This document shows positions 15,001 to 25,138 of a stretch of 64,000 nt of DNA, one piece after another. Below the pieces are notes generated by a model. The model was not told where the DNA came from and ran no database searches. It saw only the letters and a list, made by a program, of their open reading frames with translations. Both the position numbers and the translations under genes were made by a program. This DNA is from Paraescarpia echinospica (lineage: Eukaryota > Annelida > Polychaeta > Sabellida > Siboglinidae). The DNA is taken from assembly GCA_020002185.1 (NCBI GenBank), contig CM034543.1, positions 13,206,087 to 13,270,086 of the forward strand. Reading direction: 5' to 3'. Numbering within the stretch: position 1 is the first letter of the stretch; each line of letters starts with the position of its first letter.

Positions 15001-15455
15001 GGTTATCTGGTACATGGTTCCGTTACTTAGCACCGCGCCCAGTTTCTATGAAGCCATATGCAACACGGGTTACCAAACGTAACGACAACAGTCATCGATT
15101 TAACGTGGGCCAGTACTAATACTATGCTGTACCTTTTCTTGGCTACGGCGACGTTGTCGATGCTGGCAGTAGCGCACTGCCAAATACATCAAATAATGAG
15201 TATTATATATAATAAAATACGTATTCTTATAAATAATTAGTCTTACTGTATATCTAAACTGTGGACAAAATATGTGTACTTTAATGTATTTGCTCATGTA
15301 ACTTAACTGAAGATGGAATGTAGTGGGTAATGGAATTAAGCATCAAATCAAACAAATCATAATATAATCAAATAACACGTGGTTCTTGTCGATAGGGGTT
15401 TACTTCCATCCTACCACCTCCAAAGATTGCGCGTGGCGTGTATGTACGTGTGTGT
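12096..15455. other. Long non-coding stretch
   Basis: No gene supported in about 3.4 kb. The block at 13780-14010 is CpG-richer and unique-looking, with TTATAATTAGC and CAATTAAAAC cores, and is a possible regulatory element. The frame at 14712-15119 (135 codons) shows no recognisable domain; its reading through a CpG-rich segment is probably chance. Confidence 0.4.
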
Positions 15456-15503
15456 GACAAACCGTAAATATATTGTATAATGTGCAAACAAACAATATAT
15501 ATT
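15456..15503 (+). repeat. Dispersed repeat flank next to microsatellite, copy 1
   Basis: GACAAACCGTAAATATATTG and the following 25 or so bases are matched perfectly, in inverse orientation, at 53441-53485. In both copies the block leads straight into (TA)n then (TG/CA)n, and similarity stops at GACAAACC on the other side. This suggests a retroposed or mobile unit whose tail seeds a compound microsatellite. Confidence 0.75.
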
Positions 15504-15762
<259 letters not shown>

Positions 15763-16440
15763 AGCACGATGTTGTTATGAAAACAGCATTGCATTAAACG
15801 TTCATCGAATATTTAATTCCGTTGTTCCATCTCCCTCCTTTCTCTCCTCTCTCGACTTGGCTGACCATATCCATCAATTGTCACGCGATCCGCAGCAGTT
15901 ACTCGTCGATATCATAATATGCGAAGGCACGTTTTTAATTTTCGCATCCGAATTGCGGCTCTGGCCTGCCTGGCATTATGGGTACGCGTAGTTTATTTAC
16001 CTAGCCAAATGACGGCTAGCCCGGCCCCGCAGTGCGACGGCTTTTAAACCATTTCGGGCACTAATGAAAATTAGTGCTCGACTTCGCGGGCGCGCACGTG
16101 TCATTTGTGCAAACTAAGTGCTCCTTTATTTCTGTGCGACGTCTGGCTAAAAGGACGCGCCATCGATAGATAGTCCATTGGCTAATTGTGCGATGTTTCT
16201 GCGCGACTAACATTGACGATTGCAAACAGCGTGTACGCGCGGTCGTTATGCCGATTAGACGGCGAGAAACACGGCGCCCATATGCCATGTGTGTGTGGCT
16301 GACTAGTTGGCGCTTTAGAGGCAGTTGTTCACTTGGCGAGAAGCCTCACCACGATGACTCAATAAACAGACATTTACAACTGCGCCGTTTAAGTGTGCTT
16401 ATAGATTACCTACAAACATACGAACATGTTCTCTCTTTAT
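15763..16440. other. Unique CpG-richer block, possible regulatory DNA
   Basis: Non-repetitive and balanced in composition, with several homeodomain-type cores (CATCAATTG, TTTTTAATTTTCG, ACTAATGAAAATTAGTG). The last is a near-perfect inverted repeat around GAAA. No exon recognised. A cis-regulatory role is inference only. Confidence 0.25.
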
Positions 16441-16497
16441 CACACACACACGCGCGCGCACACGCTCACACACACGAGCGCGCGTACGCACGCAATA
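16441..16497. repeat. (CA)n/(CG) microsatellite
   Basis: CACACA interspersed with CGCGCG and GAGCGCGCG. Confidence 0.85.
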
Positions 16498-18341
16498 ATA
16501 ACAAATATGATGGTCACACCAAATTATTAACGTTTACCAAATAATGTATACATTACAAATAAAACGTGTCGTTTAATTACGCATCTGCGCATAATTATAA
16601 TTAAACTAAATATATAGCTAATTAGGCCAAGTACATAATTATAAAAATATACACATATATGTATATATATATATATGACTGTGTATATTATGTTCCATCT
16701 GTGGCAATTGTCGTGCTCTTCGAAGCCCGCCCATCCAGACAGACATGTTGTCCTATGTGTAAAACACCTGGCGTTTAACCGACCACCGGCCACTACATTT
16801 GCTCGTCTTCCCGCAGGTGAATATAATTTATAAGTGGATAATGTCTAATGAATAATTGCCCATACCTAGCACCCCCAAGTGAGAAGGCCGTATATAGACG
16901 ATTGCTGCTCATAATTCATGACTGTTGGCGCGGAAGCCAACCCGCAGCATGACAGATGTAAACAGTCCGTAGACGCCGTCGCACATGACGTGAAATATTA
17001 ATGCGCGATTTGATTCAGTATTTATCGAAATCAAATTTAGCCTTGCAACGTGTGTTGCGAGTGAATGGAATGCCTATTTATCTGCTAATTAACCTATCTG
17101 CCTCGGCAGTAACATTTACTTTATTTTATTTATTCATTGATATCGGCTCCTTCCGATATAGATAATTCAGTATTAGACGCAATCGGCTGCAGTCGAGCGA
17201 ATGTTGACCCAAGGTTCTAATGCGGGGCTGCGTTGACATTAAACTCGAATCGAGTGTTCTATTCGACTCCCGCAATAGAGAACTAGTTTACCAGTAGTAG
17301 GGTATAGTTTACGCACTCGATATTATTATATTTGTATAATTAAATAAAATGTAAATTAGCAAACAAATATATATATATGCATGCACTTATGCAATTGATC
17401 AGAGTCCCTTAAACACTTGCAAAAACGTACACTTTCATTGCAGTATTGTTGATAAATATTTACAAGTATAATTATTATGTCTATTGAAAAAGGTTTAAAG
17501 CGGATGAATTTGGAGAACAAACAAGTTGCATTAAATGAACTTATGTTAATCATATAAATCATAATATTATGTAAATGGTCGTGATTTGCATATGTGTTAT
17601 CGTCGTAATCATTTGTATTTCATATTAATTTATTTCTGTATTTTGTGCACGATTGCTGGACGAGTCGCATGGTACACCAATAGTAGGTAACTAGCACTTT
17701 GAACTTCAATATAAACACATCTTTTCACATGCAGATATGCTTTGGTGTAATACAAAATTAACCCATACAAATGTGTGATGATTAAATATCTTGTTAGCTA
17801 CTGCCTGTAAATGTTAATAATATTATTAACATTTACATGACCCTCCTACTACATGCTCATATTTGCATATCACTGTTCACATAGTATTTAAATTATTTAA
17901 ATTAGTGTTTTAAATAAGTTGTGCTGCTCTGCAAGCTTCATATGTGTATATATAGTGCATACATATAAATATGCATATAAAATTATGGTATAAATGCCAA
18001 ATGTCACATATATAAAGACCCTACTAAGTACTAGGTCTATGTACATAACATTCTTGTTATGCTTGTTTTGAAAGACTAATAAAACGTCATTTTTTCTACT
18101 AGTCACCAGAATACATAATTCCAATAAATGAACGAGAACACAATGTTTCTAATCTTTGATGAATTGTGGAATTCTAACCAAACATATCTTCAGACATATC
18201 ATATTGACGACGATTTCAAAAGCTATGACAGCGATATGCTTTGATGACCTTTCGGATGTGACTTTTGCCGCGCCGGCTCGGCTATCAATCCTATCCATGA
18301 AGAATGCATAACTCGCTCGCACGTATGCATAATCAACTCAC
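16498..18341. other. Non-coding stretch with possible conserved elements
   Basis: Includes a short (TA)n at about 16640-16676. From 16810 to 17180 the sequence is non-repetitive and dense in TAAT/ATTA cores and has a TGTAAACA forkhead-type site, features often seen in developmental enhancers. The rest to 18.34 kb is AT-rich without recognised coding. The 17820 region has an inverted repeat TGTTAATAATATTATTAACA. Confidence 0.3.
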
Positions 18342-18404
18342 CTGATGTGAATGATAGAGCCCGTACGACGGCATGGTGTTTCGCATCATGTTGTGCGTCG
18401 TCAT
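18342..18404 (-). CDS. Possible first coding exon, gene not recognised
   Basis: On the minus strand an ATG in good context (GCCGACATGACG) at 18404 opens 21 codons, beginning MTTHNMMRN and ending YHSHQ, that stop exactly at a consensus splice donor, CAG|GTGAGT, with GT at 18341-18340. The exon would end in phase 0. The surrounding 250 bp is CpG-rich, as many animal first exons are. The same frame stays open upstream to about 18614, so translation could start earlier. I do not recognise the peptide, and no downstream exon on the minus strand could be assigned. Chance ATG and donor pairing is possible. Confidence 0.35.
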
Positions 18405-18780
18405 GTCGGCGCAGTTGTCGCTTTGCCGCGTCCTCCAGATGTCGTCTGCCGACGCGAGAAAGCGCGCGTTTCCACTGGTGCCTCGGCGACGGTGTCGCAG
18501 CGAATGGTCTCCGCTGTTCGCTCGCGGTAGCGGTGGTCCGGCTTCCTCCCGGATGCGCAGCCAGGTATAACGACAACAGCGTCGTGCGCCTATTGTTGCA
18601 TTCTTGTTAATCAATTAGACCCGGTTGAATTGATTGGAGAAATACGCGCGTGCTCGCCCCTCGGGATGAAACAATTGTAATTATTTAATAAGTGATGAGC
18701 GCGGATCTGTGAATGGGCCCGGTAATGTGGCCGCTCGATCTTTCGCCCGCTCTCGCTCGCCTGTATCCGTTCTTCCTGCA
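18405..18780. other. CpG-rich block upstream of the possible minus-strand exon
   Basis: High CpG, non-repetitive. It contains TTGAATTGATTGGAG, ACAATTGTAATTATTTAATA and GGGCCCGGTAATG. Its position just upstream of the possible minus-strand first exon fits a promoter or enhancer, but no TATA box or initiator can be assigned. Confidence 0.3.
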
Positions 18781-20139
18781 GTCCTACAGGCGTAGACTCC
18801 GTGCCATCGCAGATCTATCGCAGTTGGCGCCTCGCCCAGTTGCCTTTTGATGGACAGCTAGCGTGCGTCGGCTGTTTTTTACCCGTTAGCGTCCCTGGCA
18901 ACCGATAACACGGCCAAGTGCCGCTGCACTGTTGGTTCGAGTCCAACCACTGCCGTTTCGAAACTTTAACTTTAAGATTCGTAAATGGTATCATAATATA
19001 CACGGAAAGTAAACAACAGTTTCAACTTTGCTGGAATCGCGAAGAACAAAGTACGAAAGCGGCTATTGGTAAAAGCTCACGTAAAAGAATATAATTATAC
19101 TATAAATTTATCCCCCATCATTGTGCAATAATTCAAAATTTCATGAAGCAGATGTGAAGTTAAGCCGAGCTTGTCTGCTATTTTTTATTTTGTTCTTATT
19201 TTAATGTGTCAACCATATACTGCTGATTGATACTGAACCATACACTTGTCATTATTTTGATCGCCTTAAGCTCAGAACTCTGGCATGAAAGGTGGGTATG
19301 CTAAAACTACACTACGTTGCCTCCCAGTTTTGTTTCCAAACGACACACCGAATGTCGCTTTCGGTATGTACTTAGGGGTGCATCTTAAAGCAGGTCACAG
19401 TTGTGGTAGGAGAGTGCTTCATCCTCATTTATTTCTAATACATGTCATCAATTTATTCCGTTTCCGTCCAACGTTCGTTACCCAGAGCGCGTTACACTTA
19501 GCCAAGAGTATTTTTTTAGATTAAAATATTTTTAATCTCATTTGTCGTTTTGTGTTTAGTCAAACCTTCAGTTTTTTGGGAAACGCAAACACATTCATGA
19601 ACAATCACCTAATAATATTTAATAAACACAAAACAGCGCCAGCATGTCTTCTGTAGCTGTTTCAATTGTAAATTACCTTCATTCCCCACGGGATGTTATA
19701 CTCATTTTCTTTTTTGTAGTCGCACCGAAACAATTTCTTTAATTTATCGTGATTTCCAAGAGCCACATTACGGTTGACTATTGATGAAACATCTCAAGAA
19801 AATATGTGTTCGTATGTAAACGGCCCTAAACATTTGTTCTATACGTATTTTTATGTATCCCTATACGAATTATTAATGCATGGTTCTTGGTCTTTACAGC
19901 GGCTCTGTAGGCATTCGGTATATTAGAACAAATTATGTCATCTTTAATGTCATCAATGACGGGTCTTTCGGTATTTTGATAATGGAATTTTTATTTTTCA
20001 TATCTCGCGTTGGACCATAACGTCGTTCTATGTTCCCGTGCAGTAGCAAGGTCAAAACAGTGTTTGCGGTGTCATAAAACAGGCCTTGTTCTAAGGGTGA
20101 AAGCTAGAGCAGGAGTGTAAATTTGAAGTCTGAGTATTT
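18781..20139. other. Non-coding stretch
   Basis: No gene recognised. A tRNA-like B box (GGTTCGAGTCC) at about 18932 lacks a convincing A box and acceptor stem. Confidence 0.4.
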
Positions 20140-20290
20140 TGTGAGTCTCGAAGGGGAGAAGTTGGAGGCTTTCGGAGAGCCTTTAAGAGGGTATTGTTGG
20201 ATGTTTTGGAGAGCCTCAAGGGGGCAATTTGAGGTTATCGGAGAGCCCTCGGGGGGGGGGGGGAGTTGGAGATTTTCGGAGAGGCTCAGC
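20140..20290 (+). repeat. 34-bp minisatellite, 4 copies, with G run
   Basis: Four imperfect units of about 34 bp, each with a variant of AGTTGGAGGTTTTCGGAGAGCCTC. The last boundary carries an uninterrupted run of about 14 G. The G-rich strand could form quadruplexes. Confidence 0.75.
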
Positions 20291-20582
20291 CCCTGAATAT
20301 TCACCAAATAAAAACTGAAAACTGATAAATTGGAAGATATTAGGCCCTGTAATCAGATGTGCCACTACGACGGAGCAAAGAAGGATCTACGCCAGAAACC
20401 CTCGTCCTCTCGGAGAAGAGGTCGCCATAACATAACTGTGACAGAAATAACTGAATGTGACAACGGGCTCAGCGGGGCTGTTATCGCAAACGCCTAATCA
20501 CAATATTAGGTCATAACAACAGGAAGGGCCGCGTTTAGAGTCACCACGTCCAATACACGACATTAGTAAGTTAGTAAGAATA
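20291..20582. other. Short non-coding stretch
   Basis: No coding signal or repeat recognised. Confidence 0.4.
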
Positions 20583-20750
20583 ATATGTATGTATGTATGC
20601 ATGTATGCGTGTATGTATGCGTGTATGTATGTATGCATGTATGTATGTATGTATGTATGTATGTATGTATGTATGTGTGTATGTGTGTGTGTATGTATGT
20701 ATGTATGTATGTATGTATGTATGTATGTATGTATGTGTGTATGTAAGTAT
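20583..20750. repeat. (TATG)n tetranucleotide microsatellite
   Basis: About 40 TATG units with CG and TG variants. Frames encode Tyr/Ile/His/Thr repeats and are artefacts. Confidence 0.95.
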
Positions 20751-21309
20751 GACTAAAATTAAATAAATACAAGTCACACTATCGTGCCGGTTTGTGCGTT
20801 CGAGTGTTCGAGCCCTTGTGTGCTCGACCCCTGTGCATGCGCTCGAGCGAACGACCACACCCGCGCTGCGAACTCTGCGGCCAAGCTCACCGCTCCGCGC
20901 AGCTCGGACTTAATTAAATCGGCTTCACACGGCAGAATTTCATTTATTTTCCAACTCGTAATTTTCGATTTTTCGACAAACGTGGAAATTAACTACGGTT
21001 CCTGCAGTTGAAGTTGGCACGCTTGAATCCCCAGTGTGCTGGCACGAGTCGCTCGGCCAACGGCGGATCACAGCAGAGCTCCCGCCCTCGTTACTCGGCG
21101 TAATCTCATCAGTCACGGTCGAGGCAAACATTTTGTGTGCCTTTTTCAAAGAGTTTTTGTGTTTTTTTGCGTTTCCTAAAAATGTTCATGGAATCGTTTA
21201 GAGAGGGTCATTAATACAGAGGTCACTCTGTTGACACTGGCGCGCTTTGGAGGGTCGGCGGTTTAACATTGTTGGTTAATTGCCTGCAATGCATTATTTA
21301 CATATAGTG

Positions 21310-21310
<1 letters not shown>
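20751..21310. other. Unique moderately CpG-rich stretch
   Basis: No gene recognised. Contains CTTAATTAAATCGGC and is non-repetitive. Confidence 0.35.
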
Positions 21311-21386
<76 letters not shown>

Positions 21387-22065
21387 GTGCGTGCGTGCAT
21401 GCGTTTGTGTGTGTGCGTGTGTGTGCGTGTCCGTGTGTACCTATATGTGTGTGCGTGTGCGTGTGCGTGTGCGTGTGCGAGTGTGTGTGTGTGTGTGTGT
21501 GTGTGCCTGTGTGCCTGTGTGCGTGTGGGTGTGCGTGTTTGTGTGTGTGTGCCTGTAGGTGTGTGTCGTGCAAGCGTGCGTGCGTATGTATGTGTGTGTG
21601 AGTGTGTGAGTGTGTGTGTGTGTGCGTGTGTGCGTGTATGCGTGTGTGCGTGTGTGCGTGTGTGCGTGTGTGCGCGTGTGCGCGTGTGTGCGTGTGCGCG
21701 TGTGCGCGTGTGCGCGTGTGCGCGTGTGCGCGTGTGTGCGTGTGCGTGTGCGTGTGCGAGTGTGTGCCTGTGTGCGTGTGTGCGCGGGTGCGTGTGTGCG
21801 TGTATGCGTGTGTGCGTGTGCGTGTGTACATATGTGTGTGCGTGTGCGAGTGTGTGTGCGTGTGTGCATTTGTGCGTGTACGTGTGTGTGTGCCTGTGTG
21901 CGTGTGGGTGTGTGTGTGTATGTGGGTGTGACTGTACGTGTGTTTGTGTGTGTGCGTGCGTGCGTGTTTGTGTGTGTGTATGTGTGTGTGTGTATATGTG
22001 TGTGTGACTGTGTGTGTGTTTGTATGTGTGTGCGTGCGTGCGTGTGCGCGTGTGTGCGTGTTTAT
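21311..22065. repeat. Long (GT)n/(GC) alternating purine-pyrimidine tract
   Basis: About 750 bp of GT repeats interspersed with GC steps (GTGTGCGCGTGTGC), rare TAT and CCTGT interruptions. The near-continuous alternation favours Z-DNA. Every long frame through it (Cys/Val or His/Thr/Ala/Arg repeats) is an artefact. Confidence 0.97.
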
Positions 22066-22438
22066 GTGTTTAGTTGTTCATTGATATCTATAAACAAAAA
22101 TAAAAAAATTTGATAGGCAAACATGTGTCAACAAAATTATCAAAACAATGGTAATAACCGTCACATATATTGAAATATCCATCGTTGATTTATATGACTA
22201 AAGTTAGGACACCTTTGTGAATAGTTTTTTTAGTTCAGCACGTATATCAATGGACGCCTTCTAACTCAGTCAACGCGTTAAACAGTCACTTTTTCACACG
22301 GGAATACATATTCCACGCCGTGGTAAATGGACGCCCGGTCTTTATATCACGGGGATCCACTTTACGTACCAGGAAGCGTGAGCTGTCGTCCGCAGCAGTG
22401 AAGACGGCCAAAGAATGGAGACTGTCCATCGGGGGCAC
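22066..22438. other. Short non-coding stretch
   Basis: AT-rich then moderately GC-rich. No coding signal recognised. Confidence 0.4.
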
Positions 22439-22566
22439 AGCGCCCCGACGCCCCGACGCCCCGACGCCCCGACGCCCCGACGCCCCGACGCCCCGACGCC
22501 CCGACGCCCCGACGCCCCGACGCCACGACGCCCCGACGCCCCGACGCCCCGACGCCCCGACGCCCT
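22439..22566 (+). repeat. 8-bp GC-rich minisatellite (GCCCCGAC)n
   Basis: About 15 nearly perfect copies of GCCCCGAC with one A substitution (GCCACGAC) near 22524. Because 8 is not a multiple of 3, every frame reads the same eight-residue cycle, which makes long open frames on both strands without coding. The complementary strand has GGGG every 8 bases. Confidence 0.95.
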
Positions 22567-22864
22567 GACACTCACAATGGAGTACATTTATAGCCTGCAA
22601 TTCGTGTGTAGTCTTTACACTTACCATAAGGCAGCCTGTCTTGCCAACCAAGTACCGTTATACTATAGGTTTAAATTAATATGGAATAACAAATAAATTA
22701 CTATGTTTATTAACAATACATTATGATTATAGTATTTCTTGCAAAGCAAGGCATTATTAAATGTCCGCTAGTATTCACATATCATGCAAATCATATTGTG
22801 CCTTCTCTACAAATATTTGATTCCTCTTGTTTTCTTTGTTATCTCTTTCATCTACACTCCCTCT
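22567..22864. other. Short AT-rich non-coding stretch
   Basis: No gene or repeat family recognised. Confidence 0.4.
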
Positions 22865-23175
22865 GTCAGTCACTCACTCACTCACTCACTCACTCACTCA
22901 CTCACTCACTCACTCACTCACTCACTCACTCACTCACTCACTCACTCACTCACTCACTCACTCACTCACTCACTCACTCACTCACTCATCCACTCATCCA
23001 ATATTCGCACGCTCGCTTTCTTTTTCTTTTTTCTCTCTCCTCCCTCTCCCTCTCACTCTCCCTCCCCCTATCCCTCTCCCTCTCCCCCCTCTCCCTCTCC
23101 CCTCTCCCTTTCCCTCTCCCTCTCCCTCTCCCTCTTTCTCTATCCCTCCCGTCATGTATGCATATAACGTATGTA

Positions 23176-23274
<99 letters not shown>

Positions 23275-23300
23275 GCACGCACGCACATACGCACATACAC
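22865..23300 (+). repeat. Compound satellite: (CACT)n, polypyrimidine, (TA)n, (CA)n
   Basis: About 31 CACT units (22865-22988), then a CTCCCT-rich polypyrimidine tract (about 23015-23150), then (TA)n (about 23176-23213) and (CA)n with CG variants (to about 23300). The open frames across it are artefacts. Confidence 0.95.
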
Positions 23301-24206
23301 ACAATAAAAAGTAATCCAAAAAACATAAAAACGACACTATCATTATGACCATCAATAAAACAGTGAAGTATACGTGTAACAAATTTGCCGATAGTTGTCT
23401 CATACAATAATATAAATGTTACTTCGGAGACAAAGAAGCGACTCGCTGTCCGTGTGTCCAGTGCGAGTCTATTAACTGTCTCGCGCCATTGGTCCATCGC
23501 CTTCCATCTGGTCGCTGTCACGTGATCACTGGTCGCTCACGTGAAACCGCCGCGAATAGGTAGTTATTCCCAGAATCACCTCCCCCATGTCTCGTTCATC
23601 ATTCGCGCACACGCACCCGTATACGCATGCATGCCGTCATTGGCGCTATGGGATTGGCCACGTGAACGGGGCGTGCGTGACTGCGCTAGAAGCGCTAGAT
23701 TAATGCAATCGTACACCTTTAAAGATAGCGATTTAATTAGTCGACTCAGGCGCTCAACGCACGCAGTTAGACGCAACTTTCTGATGATCAACGATTCTCA
23801 TATTGAGTGTTTTTATTTGGTAATTGGATCGGCACCTGGACCCGTATTATTAAAAGTTTCGAAGATACTAAGTTTGTAATTTCCCACAATTCGTGCACTA
23901 TAGTATAGGATAACTGGCTGTATTACGTTTTTTCAAACAAAAAAGCGCTTCATTGAAATATTTACGCACGCATGTAAATAAGCAAGCACATGTGTAGTTA
24001 TGTGCAAAACATTACATCCATACGTGTACATGTGCATAGGCTAGGCGAAAATGAAGAATTAACACATATAAATAATAAATAAAGCTGCACCATTTATCTG
24101 TATAAATACACACACTTCGTGTGTCACCTGCATTTAAGAGGGTGAATGACGTTAGCAGAGCAGATCTATAGACAAATATACAGTTAGTATATATATATAT
24201 ATATAT
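23301..24206. other. Non-coding stretch ending in short (TA)n
   Basis: No gene recognised. A CpG-richer segment is at 23440-23720. A (TA)n tract at about 24189-24206 abuts the LINE fragment that follows. Confidence 0.4.
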
Positions 24207-24886
24207 AAGTCACCAGGTCTGGACGGTATCAATGCAGAACATATTAAGCTCGCTGATTCTCAACTCGGTGTGCTTTTGTCTATCCTTGTGTCTTCGATTC
24301 TGGTGCATGGTTATTTACCAAAAGAAATGTCACAGTCTGTTATTGTACCAATTATTAAAGACACGAATAGACGTGTAAACGACAAAGGGAATTATAGGCT
24401 AATATGTCTATCGAACATATTTTCGAAGATACTAGTCACTGTTCTTTTTAAGAGAATGGAAATGTACTTGGAAACCACTCCTAATCAATTTGGCTTTAAG
24501 CCTAAACATGGATCGGAGTTATGCGTGTTTGCATTTAAGGAATTATTAAGGTTCTACACTGAACATGGTTCAGCTGTGCACGTCACGTTTTTAGATGCAT
24601 CAAAGGCGTTTGATCGTGTCAACCAATATAAACTGTTAACGAAACTAGAACAACGAAATGTACCGAACTATATCTTAAGAGTAATAATCAATTCAATAAT
24701 CAATGTGTATGCATACAATGGGGAAATACCTACTCGGACTTCTTCTCGGTAGGCAGTGGAGTTAAGCACTGTGGGAAGTTATCCACTTTACTTTTTAACA
24801 TTTATATGGATAATCTGAGTATACAACTGCACACAAAAACAAATCGGTTGTAGTCTTAGTAACATGGTTGTTAATCACCTTATATA
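24207..24886 (+). pseudogene. LINE reverse transcriptase, 5' part (split by insertion)
   Basis: Translates from KSPGLDGINAEHIKLAD through the finger motif (NYRLICLSNIFSK), the palm motif A (FLDASKAFDRVN) and a motif B region (CGKLSTLLFNIYM). It stops at HLIY, directly in front of a CACTCTTAGAAAT terminal repeat at 24887. Frames must shift near 24737 and 24838, so the copy is dead. The gene resumes at 33056 with the rest of the YADD box. No endonuclease domain is seen, and the 5' end abuts a (TA)n tract. It is a non-LTR element of the jockey/CR1/L2-like type; clade not assigned. Confidence 0.88.
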
Positions 24887-24900
24887 CACTCTTAGAAATT

Positions 24901-25138
24901 ACCGTATAATTAACGGGCATCTACCGTAATAATTTACGGTATTTTCCCGTAAAATGGAATTACGGTACATTCGCTGTAATACACGTACGACATCTACCGG
25001 CTAAGCGTAAAACCACGATTGCCGTATAATTAACGCACATCTACCGTAATATTTACGGTGTCTCCCCGTAAACTGGAATTAGGGTACATTCGCTGTAATA
25101 CACATACGACATCTATCGGCTAAGAATAAAACCACGAT
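24901..25138. repeat. Left sub-terminal 120-bp tandem duplication
   Basis: Two units of about 120 bp begin CCGTATAATTAACG at 24902 and 25022 and include TACGGTACATTCGCTGTAAT or its variant and AAAACCACGATTGC. Units are rich in TTACGGTA/TACCGTAA inverted pairs. The arrangement resembles sub-terminal transposase-binding repeats of TIR elements; that function is inferred. Confidence 0.85.

Noticed and set aside
14712..15119. 135-codon plus-strand ORF
   Set aside because: No motif seen and codon content looks random; kept only as part of the non-coding description.
18886..18960. tRNA gene or SINE head suggested by GGTTCGAGTCCAACC
   Set aside because: A B box is present, but no acceptable A box spacing, acceptor stem or anticodon stem could be drawn.
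21298..22113. Long Cys/Val and His/Thr frames, up to 231 codons
   Set aside because: Direct product of (GT)n/(GC) repeats, open in all frames on both strands.
22286..22696. Pro/Arg/Asp repeat 'proteins' over the GCCCCGAC array
   Set aside because: An 8-bp period gives the same peptide cycle in every frame; no coding evidence.
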